From assembly GCA_963693085.1 (NCBI GenBank), contig OY856412.1:1060905744-1060969743 (forward strand): DNA of 64,000 bases, in the 5' to 3' direction. Below, one piece after another: positions 25,115 to 36,547 of the stretch. The notes beneath the pieces are model-generated. The model was given only the letters and a program-made list of their open reading frames with translations. It was not told the origin of the DNA and ran no database searches. Within the stretch, counting starts at the first letter, position 1. Every line of letters begins with the position of its first letter. A program made the translations under genes and the position numbers. The DNA comes from Alisma plantago-aquatica. Lineage: Eukaryota; Streptophyta; Magnoliopsida; Alismatales; Alismataceae.

Positions 25115-27410
25115 TATGGCGACACATCCCGCTAGCACACAGACAACGAGGTGCCACACGAAAACGTGCAGAAAACACCATAAACCACTAAATTACCAAA
25201 AACACAAGGTAATTAAAAGCGATTATGAGAAACAGATAAACCAAGAAACTATTACATCCATATCCTCATCCTACAAGAAGACAGGTTATATAAACATCTA
25301 CAAGTTCAGATATGTGTTCACAGCTTAACAGATTTGATGTCTTGTCATCACATGAGTTCATCACCTATTTATATATACATAACGGGCCACGCCTGGCCAG
25401 AAGTAGGATATACAAAGCTTCATCAGCTATACATCGTAAAACAACGTCAAAATGCCTCCAAGGACCTGTGAGTACAGGTATGACTCTAAGACTCTACTAC
25501 AAAACAACCAAAATAGCAGCATGTCCATCTCTTGCCTTCTACTACTCGTCTTGCTGCTCGGCCGCAACCCCGTGACCATCACCACGTCTAGCGTGAACAC
25601 CTAAAAAGGTTGTAAACCAACGGGGTGAGACACAAAGTCCCAGCAAGAAAGATAACTCCCCGTCGAAACCATAAAACCTCAGAAAGATTAAAGCAATAAC
25701 AACATATAACTGATAAAACGTACAATAAGAGCACTCTATAGAGCAAGGTTGTTATTACCATCGAGCTTACCAAGATGTACGGAAGGCATATAACCAAGTA
25801 TTTATTTATGGAACATGATTGACAAGATAAGATTTATAAGACCTTAGCACATAACATAAGGAATGTATAAGTATCTGCAAGGTATAACAAGATCAACTAC
25901 ACAATCAAGGCTTTAACCAATGTTCTATGTTTTGCCTTAAGCAATAAATACTATTCGGCTGGATTATGTATTATTATGCCCTGAGGAAGTGAGTCACACC
26001 ATTGAAATCCAACGGACGGCTGCGAAACCTGGAGTTGGTGCCATACAAGGTCAATGGAAGAGTCGGACTCCACAACCTCCCACCTCGTGGTCAGTGCACG
26101 AGAACCAAAGCAAGACCGCAGTCTCATACTTAAGTGGCCTCAGCCACATGGTCAGCTCCCGTAGGCTACCCTTTCTCTATCCCACCTTGGTATAGGTCTT
26201 GATTCTAGTATATCTGAGCCACGGGCCAGTTCACCGTGCTCCCTGAGCCATGAACGCATTCATGCTCTATCACATTGAGCCATGGGTCTGTTCACCATGC
26301 TCTATCTATCCAGAGTCTGCAACCGTAGTTGCACTCATATCCTCTCTATTTTAGGCTAGGAGAAACCTCGCATATTCAACAATATACGCTCCGGGTTAAC
26401 CCGCAGGAGAACCCATTTCACCATCACTAGGTACTGACGATGATGGATCTATAGACAGGGCAAACTACATGAAATATTTCACTATAATTAATTAGTATAT
26501 TTTAAGTGAATTGTTCAGGCAACTAGGTTGTAACACATACATAACATTAAGTTACCTTGTTATCACCACCATCACAATATCCTGGGATCTCAATCCCCCA
26601 TCACAAGAAACCACTGCCTCATAAGGCATTCTCGTCACTTGGGATAGCAATCCCTGATTTCATCATTAGAGGATAACACCTCAACTAGGCACTTTAGCCA
26701 AACTCAGGTCCTCAGACCGAAACACATAATACAGGTGATGCAGGTTATCTCATCCACAAGAGTGACCATTAATGCAATGATATTCAAACATATATACCAT
26801 ATAGCCCTTTACCTGGCTTTGTATCTGCATGAAACACATGCTTGGTTAGTATACACAATCATAGAGATAACTGAAGTCATCATGGATTAACAAAAGGATC
26901 AGGTTATCAAATATAGGGCAACACTGATGATTATATGGTTTATCATTCATGCCTCAAACCTATGACCATAGACATGGGTCACATCATCCTGTGAAGCAAC
27001 TCATATACTTCCAAACTTATCATTTACTCATCATTATATATACATGATTCAAGATGATCATAAACACATGTAATATCATGTCATTAGAGTTTTAAATACG
27101 TCATGCCTACATATGTGTGTTCTACTATATCAATTACCTCACTACTATCAAACATGTCAAAGGTTCACAAACCATAAACCATAAATCCTTATCAACAAGG
27201 ATGTGATTGCATGATAAAGAACTATCAGACGAGTTTTCGGGTGGAACATGACCCTCACTAGAAGTGCCCACTACCCTCACAAGAAGTGTGACGGGCAGGG
27301 TACTTCCACTAGAGGTGGTATCGGACAGGGTAACTTCCCTCATATCACCCAAGCACTCTAGCCACATATCGGCCAAGCCCAAAATAAGGATGTCGGGCTA
27401 CCACCTCAAG

Positions 27411-27529
27411 GTGTATCATGCAACCATATGTGTCCTGCATCCATGTGTGTCGTGCATCCATGTGTATTGTGCATACATGTGTATCATGCATCCATGTGTA
27501 TCATGCATCCACATGTATCATGCATCCAC
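27411..27529. repeat. 17 bp minisatellite in the 3' LTR of C, seven units
   Basis: Seven tandem variants of GTGTATCATGCATCCAT. The 5' LTR has only five units (36920-37004). Units differ by one to three bases and have no spacers, so this is a slippage or recombination array inside the LTR. Confidence 0.9.
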
Positions 27530-28373
27530 TAAAACACACATCTTCCAACGATACAAGGGCACCAAGGGAAAGCCTATCGTCTGACCAAGCTAGCCTCATC
27601 TTATCGGCCAACCCACAAGGCAAAGACCAAGGTGTATCGCCCAACACAACCTCATCCTATCGACTAGAACTCTAACCCAAGAGAGGGTATCGGGCAGCAC
27701 CATCCCCAAGCCATATTGTGCAAGATACAACTCAACAAGATCATCATCAACCTTAAGCACAAGGGCACCAAACCCTAATTGATCAAGAAGATCGGCTCAC
27801 CTCTCATAAACCAAGAGAGAGGGGTCTTGCACAACCTCTATATCAAATCAGGCAACCACAAGGATCAACCTTAACATAGGTCTACATCTACCAAAAAGCT
27901 CACCTCTCGTATCCATGGTGAGAGGAGGGTGTTGCTCAAGCAACTAGAATACAAGCTCACCTCTCAACTTAAACGAGAGAGGGGTATTGCTCATATTACT
28001 AGAGCTCAAGCTCACTTCTCTAGACCAAGGAGGGAAAGGAATGTTGCTAAAAAAGGAAGCCCTAAACAAGATTAAAGGTGCAACTCAGTAAGAACCGTAT
28101 CTAGAAACATACATGGCCGATTATGATCACAAGAAAACATACAAGAATATAGAAGAAGGTAATATGATTAGGGTTAGAAGTTATGTAACCCACCTTTAGA
28201 AAGCTCCAAGATCCTAGCACCAAGCTACACCTTCGGCCACCTCAAGAGGAAGAGGAAGAATACTCCAAAGATAAGGATCGGCCACCAAGCTTTGCAAAGG
28301 AAGAGGTGTCATGCAACCAAAGGGGAGGGGAAACTAAGGAACTAAAGGGATCCTTAGCAAGAGAAAGGGAACA

Positions 28374-28381
28374 CATATATA
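28374..28381 (-). promoter_or_regulatory. TATA box of the 3' LTR of C
   Basis: Read on the minus strand: CCTCTCCTATATATGTGTTC. The same sequence occurs twice in the 5' LTR because of the tandem duplication there. Confidence 0.55.
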
Positions 28382-29042
28382 GGAGAGGGTGGAGGAGAAA
28401 CTAAGGTAAGACAAGGCAAGATGTCGCCCACCTAGGGATACTTGTCCATGGGTAATGCCACCACTCTATCTTGCCCTAAACACATGTCCAAGGCCATTGC
28501 CACATGCAAGCATCAAGGGCCAAGTGTCCACTAGTTGTGACACAAATGAGGTCAAAGGGTCAAAGGGGTCCATGGACAATACACCCCAACACCATGTCTG
28601 ACACACCTCCCTGGGTGTCACACCTATGGCCGATACAAGGCATGGTCGGCACACCCAAGGCCGACACAAGGTCCAGCAAGGTCAAGAAAGGCACAACAAG
28701 GCCCACCAAGGCTCATCCAAGCCCAAGGCGACTCAAGCAACGAGCCCAACCCTTCCTCTCAACACTAGAGGAAGCAAGGAGAGAGAGAAACATCTCTCAA
28801 GGTGACAAACTTGCTCAACAACCCTAGACTTGGGTTAATTGCAAGTAGCACCTCCAACACACAACAAGAACAAACAAACCCTAATCATCACTAAGGGTGA
28901 TTAGCAAGCAACTAAGCACCAAGATAGGCCCTAAACTGAGGTCAGGGTCCTTACAAGCTATAACCCTCTACAAATGGATTTTGTCCTTGAAATCCAAATA
29001 GAAAAGTGAGGAATACTTCCTCCTCATCTCTTCCTCAAGCTC

Positions 29043-29486
29043 TCACGTGGCTTCCTCAACGCCACGATGATGCCAAAGAACCTTTACCAGAACCAGGTCC
29101 TTCCTCTTCAGCTTCTTTACTCTTCTTTCAAGGATCATCACAGGACCTTCCTCGTAGGTCACATCTTCATCAAGCTCAACCTCGACTGGATGTATCACTA
29201 TCCCTGTATCTAGGTGACTTTTCTTCAGCATGCTAACGTGAAACACTGGATGTAACATGTGCAACTCTGGCAGCAACTGTAACTTGTAAGCTACCTTGCC
29301 AACACGTGCTTTTACTAGATATGGCCCCATATACCTGGGAGCTAGCTTACCTTTTCGGCCAAACCTTAGCACGCCTTTCTAAGGTGAGACATTGAGGTAC
29401 ACTTTGTCTCCCACTTGGAACTCTAAAGGTCATCGACGATTGTCTGCATAAGACTTTTGTCTGTCCTGTGCCAGTTTCAGCTGTTG
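29043..29486 (-). pseudogene. Integrase C-terminus (GPY/F) and chromodomain of C
   Basis: A GPY-type module (L-A-P-R-Y-M-G-P-Y) and the chromovirus hallmark V-F-H-V-S-M-L precede a chromodomain-like end (E-E-G-P-V-M-I-L, then [14 protein letters not shown]). The conserved Trp that usually follows E-A-T is replaced by TGA at 29045-29043. Two further stops lie between 29373 and 29440. Chromodomains steer chromovirus integration towards particular chromatin; this one supports the chromovirus assignment. Confidence 0.88.
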
Positions 29487-30071
29487 CTATATCACTTTGA
29501 TCTTTTCTGTTGTCTGTTGTACAAACTCGGGACCCAAAAGTTGATACTCCCCAGACTCATACCAACATAAAGGAGATCTGCACTTCCTACCATATAAGGC
29601 CTCATAAGGAGCCATGACAATGCTTCGTTGGTAACTATTGTTGTAGGCAAATTCTATCAAATTGAGATGTGCGTCCCAACTGCCTAGGAACTGCAAAACA
29701 CAAGCCCGAAGAAGATCCTCCAAAGTCTGAATAGTCCTCTCATACTGTCCATCTGTCTGCGGGTGGAAAGCAGTGATGAACCTCAACTGCGTTCCCAATG
29801 CTTTGTGCAACTGTTCCCAGAAAGGACTCGTGAACTGAGGACCTCTATCGGAAACTACCGTTGCTGGTACGCCGTGCAAATGTACTATCTCATCTACATA
29901 TACCTGAGCGAGCTTTTCGGCTGTATACATTGACTTCACATGTATGAAATGGGCAGACTTCATCAATCTGTCCACTATTACCCAAATGGAATCAAGATTC
30001 TTAGTTATCCTGGGAAGACCAACTACGAAATCCATGGTTATGTGATCCCAGTTCCACTGCGGTATCGGCAT
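29487..30071 (-). pseudogene. Integrase catalytic core of C
   Basis: An open stretch of 194 codons with the complete D,D(35)E triad: M-D-F-V-V-G-L-P for the first Asp, V-V-S-D-R-G-P-Q-F for the second, and the Glu of G-Q-Y-E-R-T-I-Q, exactly 35 residues after the second Asp. It is the best-preserved part of the pol gene. Integrase inserts the cDNA and makes the 5 bp TSD. Confidence 0.94.
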
Positions 30072-30074
30072 AGG

Positions 30075-30374
30075 TTACAACGTACCTGCCTGCTTTTGAT
30101 GCTCAGCCTTGACTTGCTGGCATACCGTACATCTAGCCACAAACTCAGCTACATCATTCTTCAATCCAAGCCACCAATATAGGTCTTTCAGATTGTGATA
30201 CATCTTGGTGACTCCTAGATGCATATCATACATCGATGTGTGTGCTTCCTCGAACACTAGCTTCCTCATATCATCAGCATCGGGGACCACCATTCTATCA
30301 TGATAGCAAACTAGTCCATCTTCAGACTCATGGAACCCATCACGCCTTTCGTTGCCAAGCTCTGACCTGATCAA
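30075..30374 (-). pseudogene. Integrase N-terminal zinc-binding domain of C
   Basis: The H-H-C-C finger is intact: E-E-A-H, then M-H-L-G, then C-T-V-C-Q-Q. Three stops interrupt the linker between RNase H and this domain (about 30377-30510), and a TAA at 30074-30072 separates it from the catalytic core. Confidence 0.9.
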
Positions 30375-30572
30375 CTACAATGTATCATCTATTTTTTGTG
30401 TGTCTTTGATCTGCTGTCTCAGCATAGGCTTGACTTGCATCTGTGCCAAAAGTCCTACTAACAAGGAAACTTCCATCTACACATTCATTTGTCACAAGGA
30501 GACAAACATATCCCGTCTATGGCATACTAAGGAACTCAACTGTGCCTTCTTTGTGGAGAGAGAAGAAGACTT

Positions 30573-31286
30573 TCAGCTAAGTGTGTCAGCTACCACATTC
30601 ACCTTACTAGGGTGATACTCAATGGTGTAGTCGTAATCATTGATCAGCTCTATCCATCGACGTTGTCGCATGTTTAGTTCACTCTGCGAGAAGATGTACT
30701 TCGGATTCTTATGATCTGTAAAGATCTGACACACTTCCCCGTAAAGATAGTGTCTCCAAATCTTTAACGCATGAACCACTAATGTCAACTCCAAATCATG
30801 AGTCAGATAGTTCTCCTCATGTTTCTTAAGTTGTCACAAAGAAAAAGAAACCACATGGTCTTCTTGCATCAGCACGCATCCTAAGCTCTTCTTGGAAGCA
30901 TCACAGAAAACAACATAGCCCTTCCCAGGCTCTGGCAGTACTAGCACTGGAGCACTAGTCATCTTCTCCTTCAAACATTGGAAAGCTTGTTGGCAACGAT
31001 CATTCCAGACAAAAGGTACATCTTTCCGGGTTAACTTCATCATCGGAAACGCAATCACACTGAAGTCCTTTATAAACCTCCGGTAGTATCCTGCTAAACC
31101 CAGGAAACTACGAACTTCAGTCGGCGTCTTCGGTTGTTCCCATTCTACAACGGACTCCACCTTCTTCGCATCCACTTTAACTCCTTCTGCAGATATCACA
31201 TGACCCAAGAAAGTTACTTCTTTCAACCATAACTCACACTTACTAAACTTGGCATACAATTGATGTTGGCGAAGGAGAGTCAACAC
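30573..31286 (-). pseudogene. RT connection and RNase H domain of C
   Basis: The RT thumb and connection follow (F-L-G-H-V-I-S, then [13 protein letters not shown]). Next come RNase H landmarks: F-C-D-A-S (first Asp), D-L-E-L (Glu), F-T-D-H-K (second Asp) and a V-V-A-D-T-L-S end that carries the last Asp. A TGA at 30836-30834 splits the domain and another closes it at 30575-30573. RNase H degrades the RNA strand during reverse transcription. Confidence 0.9.
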
Positions 31287-31736
31287 TTATCGAAGATGTT
31301 GTTCATGCTTTCGACTATCCTGATTGTAGATCAAGATGTCATCTATAAAGACTACAACAAATTGATCTAGAAATGAACGGAACACCATGTTCATCAAATC
31401 CATGAAAGCAACAGGCGCATTGGTTAGCCCAAACGGCATAACCACAAACTCGAAGTGACCATACCTCGTCCTAAATGCTGACTTTGGTATGTCATCCACC
31501 TTAATCCTCAACTGATGATATCCAGACCGTAGGTTGATCATTGAAAACACTTTAGCACCACACAACTGATCGAACAGATCGTCGATCCTTTGCAACGGGT
31601 ACTTGTTCTTGATCGTGACCTTGTTCAATTGTCGGTAGTCTATACATAACCGCATCGACCCATCCTTCTTCTTAACGAACAACACTGGAGCACCCCAAGG
31701 CGATGTACTCGATCGGATGAAACCTTTCTCCAACAA
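31287..31736 (-). pseudogene. Reverse transcriptase core of C
   Basis: 150 codons without a stop hold most RT blocks: [13 protein letters not shown], the [10 protein letters not shown] block, [21 protein letters not shown] and the catalytic F-I-D-D (YxDD-type) box. The first catalytic aspartate, normally in the K-I-D-L motif, reads Asn (AAC at 31535-31533), which should abolish activity. Stops at 31748 (upstream) and 31289 (end) bound the open stretch. RT copies genomic RNA into cDNA. Confidence 0.93.
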
Positions 31737-31979
31737 CTCTTGTAACTACTTCTTGATCTCTGTCATCTCTGCTGGAGCCATCTTGTATGGTGTCTGTGCA
31801 ACTGGATGTGTTCCTAGTACCAGATTGATCTCAAAATCAATCTCTCGAGGTAGACGAACACCAAAGAACTCATCAGGAAACACATCTACAAACTCTCAAA
31901 CAACTGTCACCTCCTCAAGGCTAGGACCTTTCTCCTTGGTATCCACAATGTGAGCTAAGAACGCCTTACCTCCTTGTCA

Positions 31980-32400
31980 TAACAACTTTTCTGCCACCAT
32001 CGCTGATATTAGACATGTTGGAATAATCTTCCTATCTCCTTGGAAGATCCACTTTTCTCCATTTTCAACAAACATTGCCTGCTTGGAACCACAGTCCAAC
32101 ACAACCTTATACTTCTCTAAGGTATCCATCCCAAGGATCACATCGAATCCATGCATATCAAGTGGTATAAGATCCACTTGTATACTGTGTCCCAAAAAAG
32201 ATAAGACACAAGATGGGCACTCCTCTCGAAGCATCGAGGAACCATCAAGAGGGATTTCTAACAGCAAGCTATCTTTGTTACAGCTAACAGGTAACAGACA
32301 GTTATCAAGCATAGGATGTGTGATAAAAGAGTGCGTAGCACCCAGGTCAACCAACACAGATATAAAGCAAGAAGAAGACGTATCCGAATGAAATAACTCC
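31980..32400 (-). pseudogene. Aspartic protease domain of C
   Basis: The active-site region reads V-L-V-D-L-G-A-T-H-S-F-I, with the aspartate codon at 32348-32346. The family motif is D-S/T-G, so the residue after the aspartate is changed to Leu. The following strand (H-S-I-Q-V-D-L-I-P-L) and the G-F-D-V-I-L-G-M-D motif are intact. The domain releases gag and pol products from the polyprotein. Confidence 0.85.
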
Positions 32401-32619
32401 ATCTGACCTGCCACCACTCGTGGGTTGACTATCACCTCCAGTTGACTCATAGCATAGAATCGATTCGTTGCTTGCTGTCCACGTCCTATTCTTCCTTGAG
32501 CAGACAATCCCGCTTGTGACATTTGATTGTGTCCTTGCCCTCTGCTACTATTGGGATGTTGTCTATCTGCCCCTTGCTGATTCTGCCTTGGTTGTTGTGT
32601 CACTTCAACATCCATGCTT

Positions 32620-33656
32620 GGGTAGTTTGACTTGAAATGCCCTATCTATCCGTAGATATAGCATGCCCTATCCCCAAATTGTAGCCTAGATGGCCCTGTC
32701 ACTTCCACTGAAGCTTTACTATGTGCCTTTGATGGTGAAGAAACATAACATCTTCCCTTACTTGGAGACCACTGTGATGGTACACTGGAACTTCTCATCA
32801 TGGAAGGTGCTGAAAACCTTGGCTTCTTGAAGCCACCAAACCCCTATCCCTGGAACTGAGCAGGCTTCTTCTTAGACATGACCTCTCTCTTTTCCCTGAC
32901 TGACCGTTCGATCCTTCGGACAGACTCCACAAATGTGGCAAACTGTTCTTGGTTCTCCAACGCAGAAGCAGGTGTTGTCAGCTCAGCACTCAGGCCTTTC
33001 TCAAAACGTTTGATTCGCTCGTCATCTGTCGTTTCCATGTGAGGAAAAAACCTTAACAGGTCTGTGAACTTGGCTTCATACTCAGTGATGTTCAACGTTC
33101 CTTGGCGCAGACGCTCAAACTGGCTGATCTTCTCATCCAGATACGTCTTCGGAAAGTATCTACTGACGAACTCGCACCGGAAGACCTCCCAATTGATCAC
33201 CTTACCGGGTCGCTTCTCCTCTTCGATGGCCCACCAGTGGCCAACACTACACTTCAGAAGGCATACAGGGTGCTTGACTTTGTCTGCTTCGGGGATGTCG
33301 AGGATCTGGAAGGACTTCTCAAAACCTATCAGCTACAAATCTACATTCGTTGAATCAGCCATCCTAGCATAGTCCGAAGCTCTGACTCAACGAAGCCGCT
33401 CAAAGGTCTTCCCAATACACAATGTTTCACCATGGGGAGCCTGTGCTCTCAGCGGAGGCACTGGAAATCTCTCTACCATGAGATTCATCGTAGCCATCAT
33501 CTGCCCCATAAGCTGTTGGTAGGTAGGGTTTTCGAGAATGGCTGGGTCAAGTTGGGGAACATCAGGAACCTGATCTCCATGTGCCTACCTTTCATCTCCA
33601 TCAACAGATGCAGCCTCGCTACTCTCGGCAGCATGTTCTTCATAGTTTCCAGACAT
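32620..33656 (-). pseudogene. gag domain of C with damaged zinc knuckle
   Basis: Codons 1 to about 345. The retrotransposon gag (UBN2/RTR-like) core is clear at 32844-33200, with W-E-V-F-R-C-E-F, R-Y-F-P and an F-x-x-L-R-Q-G-T element followed by a basic stretch (VREKREVMSKKK). The zinc knuckle at about 32622-32663 keeps the spacing C-x2-C-x4-H-x4-C, but its second and third cysteine positions read Tyr and a TAG lies between them. Four further stops lie upstream. Gag would form the virus-like particle that packages element RNA. Confidence 0.88.
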
Positions 33657-33766
33657 CTTGGCTTTTTCTTCCGCTGAGGGCAGAAGATGATTGTAAGAAA
33701 ATCTAGAAAAATCACAAGAATAGATACAACCTAGTCCTAGATCCCTGTAAACTCAGCGAACCTAGA

Positions 33767-33778
33767 TCTTTGATACCA
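33767..33778 (-). other. Primer-binding site of element C (tRNA-Met type, diverged)
   Basis: Minus-strand TGGTATCAAAGA lies five bases inside the 5' LTR. It matches TGGTATCAGAGC at 10 of 12 positions. Confidence 0.8.
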
Positions 33779-35998
33779 AGACTTGTGGTGACACATCCCG
33801 CTATCACACAGACAACGAGGTGCCACGCAAAAATGTGCGAAAAATACCATAAACCACTAAATTACCAAAAACACAGGGTAATTAAAACTGATTACGAGAA
33901 ACAGATAAACCAAGAAGCTATTACATCCATACCCTCATCCTGCAAGAAGACAGGCTATATAAACATCTAAAAGTCTAGATACATGTTCACAACTTAACAG
34001 ATATGTTGTCTTGTCATCACATGAGTTCATCACCTGTTTATATATACATAATGGGCCATGCCCGAACAACAACAGTATATACAAAGCTTCATTAGATATA
34101 CATCGTAAAACAATATCCAAATTCCTCCAAGGACCTGAGAGTACAGGGATGACTCTAAGACTCTACTACAAAATAACCAAAACAGTAGCATGTCCATCTC
34201 TTGTCTTCTACTGCGTGTCTTGCTGCTCGGTCGCAGCCCTGCGACCACCACCACATCTAGCGCGAACACCTAAAAAGGTTGTAAACCAACGGGGTGAGAC
34301 ACACAGTCCTAGCGAGAAACATAACTCCCCGTCGAAACCATAAAACCTCAGAAAGATTAAAGCAATAACAGCAGATAACTGATAAAACGTACAATAAGAG
34401 CAGTCTATAGAGCAAGGTTTTTATTACAATCGAGCTTACCAAGATGTACGGAAGGCATATAACCAAGTATTTCTTTATGGAACATGAATGACAAGATAAG
34501 ATTTATAAGACCTTAGTACATAACATAAGGAACATATAAGTATCTGCAAGGTATAACAAGATCAACTACACAAGTAAGGCTTCAACCAATGTTTCGTGTT
34601 TTGCCTTAAGCAATAAATACTATTCGGCTGGATTACATATTATTATGCCCTGAGGAAGTGAGTCACACCACTCAAATCCAACCGACGGCTGCGAAACCTA
34701 GAGTCGGTGCCATACAAGGTCAATGGAAGATTCGGACTCCACGACCTCCCACCTCATGGTCAGTGCACGATAACCAAAGCAGGACCGCAATCTCATGCTT
34801 AAGTGGCCTCATCCACAGGGTCATCTTCCGTAGGCTACCCTTTCTCTAGCCCGCCTTGGTACAGGTCTCGGCGCTAGTATATCTGAGCCATGGGCCAGTT
34901 CACCGTGCTCCCTGATCCATGAACGCATTCATGTTCTATCACACTGAGCCATGGGCCTGTTCACCATGCTCTATCTATCCCGAGTCTACAACCGCAGTTG
35001 CACTCAAATCCTCTCTATTTTAGTCTAGGAGAAACCTTGTATATTCAACAATATGCGCTCCTGGTTAACCCACAGGAGAACCCGTTTCACCATCACCAGC
35101 TACTGACGATGATGGATCTATGGCTAGGGCAAACTACATGAAATATTTCACTGTATTTAATTAGTATATTTTAAGTGAATTGTTGAGGCAACCAGGTTGT
35201 AACACATACATAACATTAAGTTACCTTGTTATCATCACCATCACAATATCCCAGGATCTCAATCCCCCATCACAAGAAACCACTGCCTCATAAGGCATTC
35301 TCGTCACTTGGGATAACAATCCCTGATTTCATCATTAGAGGATAACACCTCAACTAGGCACTTTAGCCAAACTCAGGTCCTCAGACCTAAACACATAATA
35401 CAGGTGATGCAGGTTATCTCATCCACAAGACTTACCATCAATGCATTGATATTCAAACATATATACCTCATAGCCCTTTACCTAGCTATGCATCCGCATG
35501 AAACACCTGCATGGTTAGTATACACAATCATAGAGATAACTGAAGCCATCATGGATTAACAGAAGGATCAGGTTATCAAATATAGGGCAACACTGATGAT
35601 TACACACTTTATCATTCATGCCTCAAACCTATTACCATAGACATGGGTCACATCATCATGTGAAGAAACTCATATACTTCCAAACTTATCATTTACTCAT
35701 CATTATATGTACATGATTCAAGATGATCATAAACACATGTAATATCATGTCAGTAGAGTTTCAGATATGTCATGCTTACATATGTGTGTTCTATTATATC
35801 AATTACCTCACTACTATCAAACGTGTCAAAGATTCACAAACCATAAACCATAATTCCTTATCAATAAGGATGTGATTGCATGATAAAGAACTATCAGACG
35901 GGTTTTCGGGTGGAACTTGACCCTCACTAGAAGTGCCCACTACCCTCACAAGAAGTGTGATGGGTAGGGTACTCCCACTAGAGGTGGTATCGGGCAGG

Positions 35999-36003
35999 GT
36001 AAC
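35999..36003. repeat. Target-site duplication of the Cassandra element (GTAAC)
   Basis: GTAAC precedes the TG at 36004 and follows the CA at 36838 (36839-36843). The empty site occurs once in the 3' LTR of C near 27329. Confidence 0.92.
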
Positions 36004-36294
36004 TGTAACGTCCCAGGATTTGAGGCCTCAGATAACATGATCTTAAAGGGAATGATTGGACTACCCATATCACCGAGGTGCACCTCCTTTTCCGGGAGCC
36101 CATCACTAAGAAACTCCATAGTTAAGCGTGCTCAGCTTGGAGTAGTATTGGGATGGGTGACCTGTCAAGAAGTTGATCCTGGCATGAGCGTGAGTGTGGA
36201 CAAAGTGCACAGTTAAGGCTAGTGGTGGTCTGTGGGGCCAGTCGTCATTCCTAAAACTCTACTATAGCCTTGGGAAGTGGGCCCGAGCGTTAGA
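36004..36294 (+). repeat. 5' LTR of Cassandra
   Basis: 291 bp, TGTAACGTCCCAGG to GCGTTAGA. The terminal CA has become GA. Confidence 0.93.
36064..36174 (+). ncRNA. 5S rRNA-like sequence with Pol III internal promoter, Cassandra 5' LTR
   Basis: Resembles plant 5S rRNA from the 'ATCAnnnnGGTGCACC' region to the 'GAAGT' region. The box A analogue AGTTAAGCGTGCT (36120-36132) and the intermediate element/box C analogue (GAGTAGTATTGGGATGGGTG, about 36140-36160) are nearly identical to true 5S genes. In Cassandra this segment is transcribed by RNA polymerase III and folds like 5S RNA. It is not a ribosomal 5S gene: it is embedded in the LTR and diverges at both ends. Confidence 0.88.
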
Positions 36295-36296
36295 AA

Positions 36297-36308
36297 TGGT
36301 ATCAGAGC
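36297..36308 (+). other. Primer-binding site of Cassandra
   Basis: TGGTATCAGAGC, a perfect initiator tRNA-Met match two bases after the 5' LTR. Confidence 0.93.
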
Positions 36309-36535
36309 CATAACCCCTCCAGTAGGTGGGACCCACATGGGCATGTGGCATGCCAGTCTTGAGCCGTGTGGTCCAGGCATGTAGGAAATGGTTGTCCATG
36401 GTTGACGTAGCCACCAGTGTGCTGGTATTCTGTGATCGGGAGCTGGGTGTCCATGGGCCATTGTGGGTCTGCAATGAAATGGGGTTAGATTATGAGGCCA
36501 TATAGTTGAACCTTGACGAGGCCGTAAAGAGTCTA

Positions 36536-36546
36536 AGTGGGGGAGA
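36536..36546 (+). other. Polypurine tract of Cassandra
   Basis: AGTGGGGGAGA, one base upstream of the 3' LTR. Confidence 0.8.
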
Positions 36547-36547
36547 T

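Larger units (their letters stand above)
25115..28955 (-). repeat. 3' LTR of element C
   Basis: 3841 bp. On the plus strand it runs from TATGGCGACACAT (mutated end) to CAGGGTCCTTACA. It retains the undisturbed site (GGTAACTT near 27330) into which the Cassandra element inserted in the other LTR, and a single copy of the segment duplicated there. It has a 17 bp minisatellite and a TATA box. The purine-rich stretch just inside it (28956-28971, complement) is only a weak polypurine tract. Confidence 0.93.
28968..33656 (-). pseudogene. gag-pol polyprotein of element C, disabled by in-frame stops
   Basis: The ATG at 33656-33654 opens a frame that continues in the same register for 1562 codons to a terminal TAG at 28970-28968. 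Order: gag capsid, zinc knuckle, aspartic protease, RT, RNase H, integrase zinc finger, integrase core, GPY/F module and chromodomain. There is no frameshift, but about 19 premature stops lie in frame, including 33587-33585, 33389-33387, 33335-33333, 32846-32844, 32648-32646, 31979-31977, 31898-31896, 31748-31746, 31289-31287, 30836-30834, 30575-30573, 30074-30072, 29489-29487 and 29045-29043. Most sit where a CAG, CAA, CGA or TGG codon is usual, so C-to-T or G-to-A change explains them. The protein would normally copy and integrate the element's RNA; this copy cannot make it. Confidence 0.93.

Noticed and set aside
27411..27529. Tandem 17 bp repeats resembling a small CRISPR-like or coding repeat array
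   Set aside because: There are no spacers, units abut directly, and the array lies inside a plant retrotransposon LTR. The repetitive frame it creates varies with copy number and has no start context.
28504..28827. Basic, proline-rich plus-strand frames repeated at 28504, 37979 and 38750
   Set aside because: They lie antisense in the LTRs of C and recur only because that LTR segment occurs three times. There is no conserved start or domain.
36064..36174. A genuine 5S rRNA gene
   Set aside because: The match to 5S is partial and diverged at the ends, occurs once in each LTR of an 835 bp TRIM, and is not in a 5S tandem array. Cassandra explains it.
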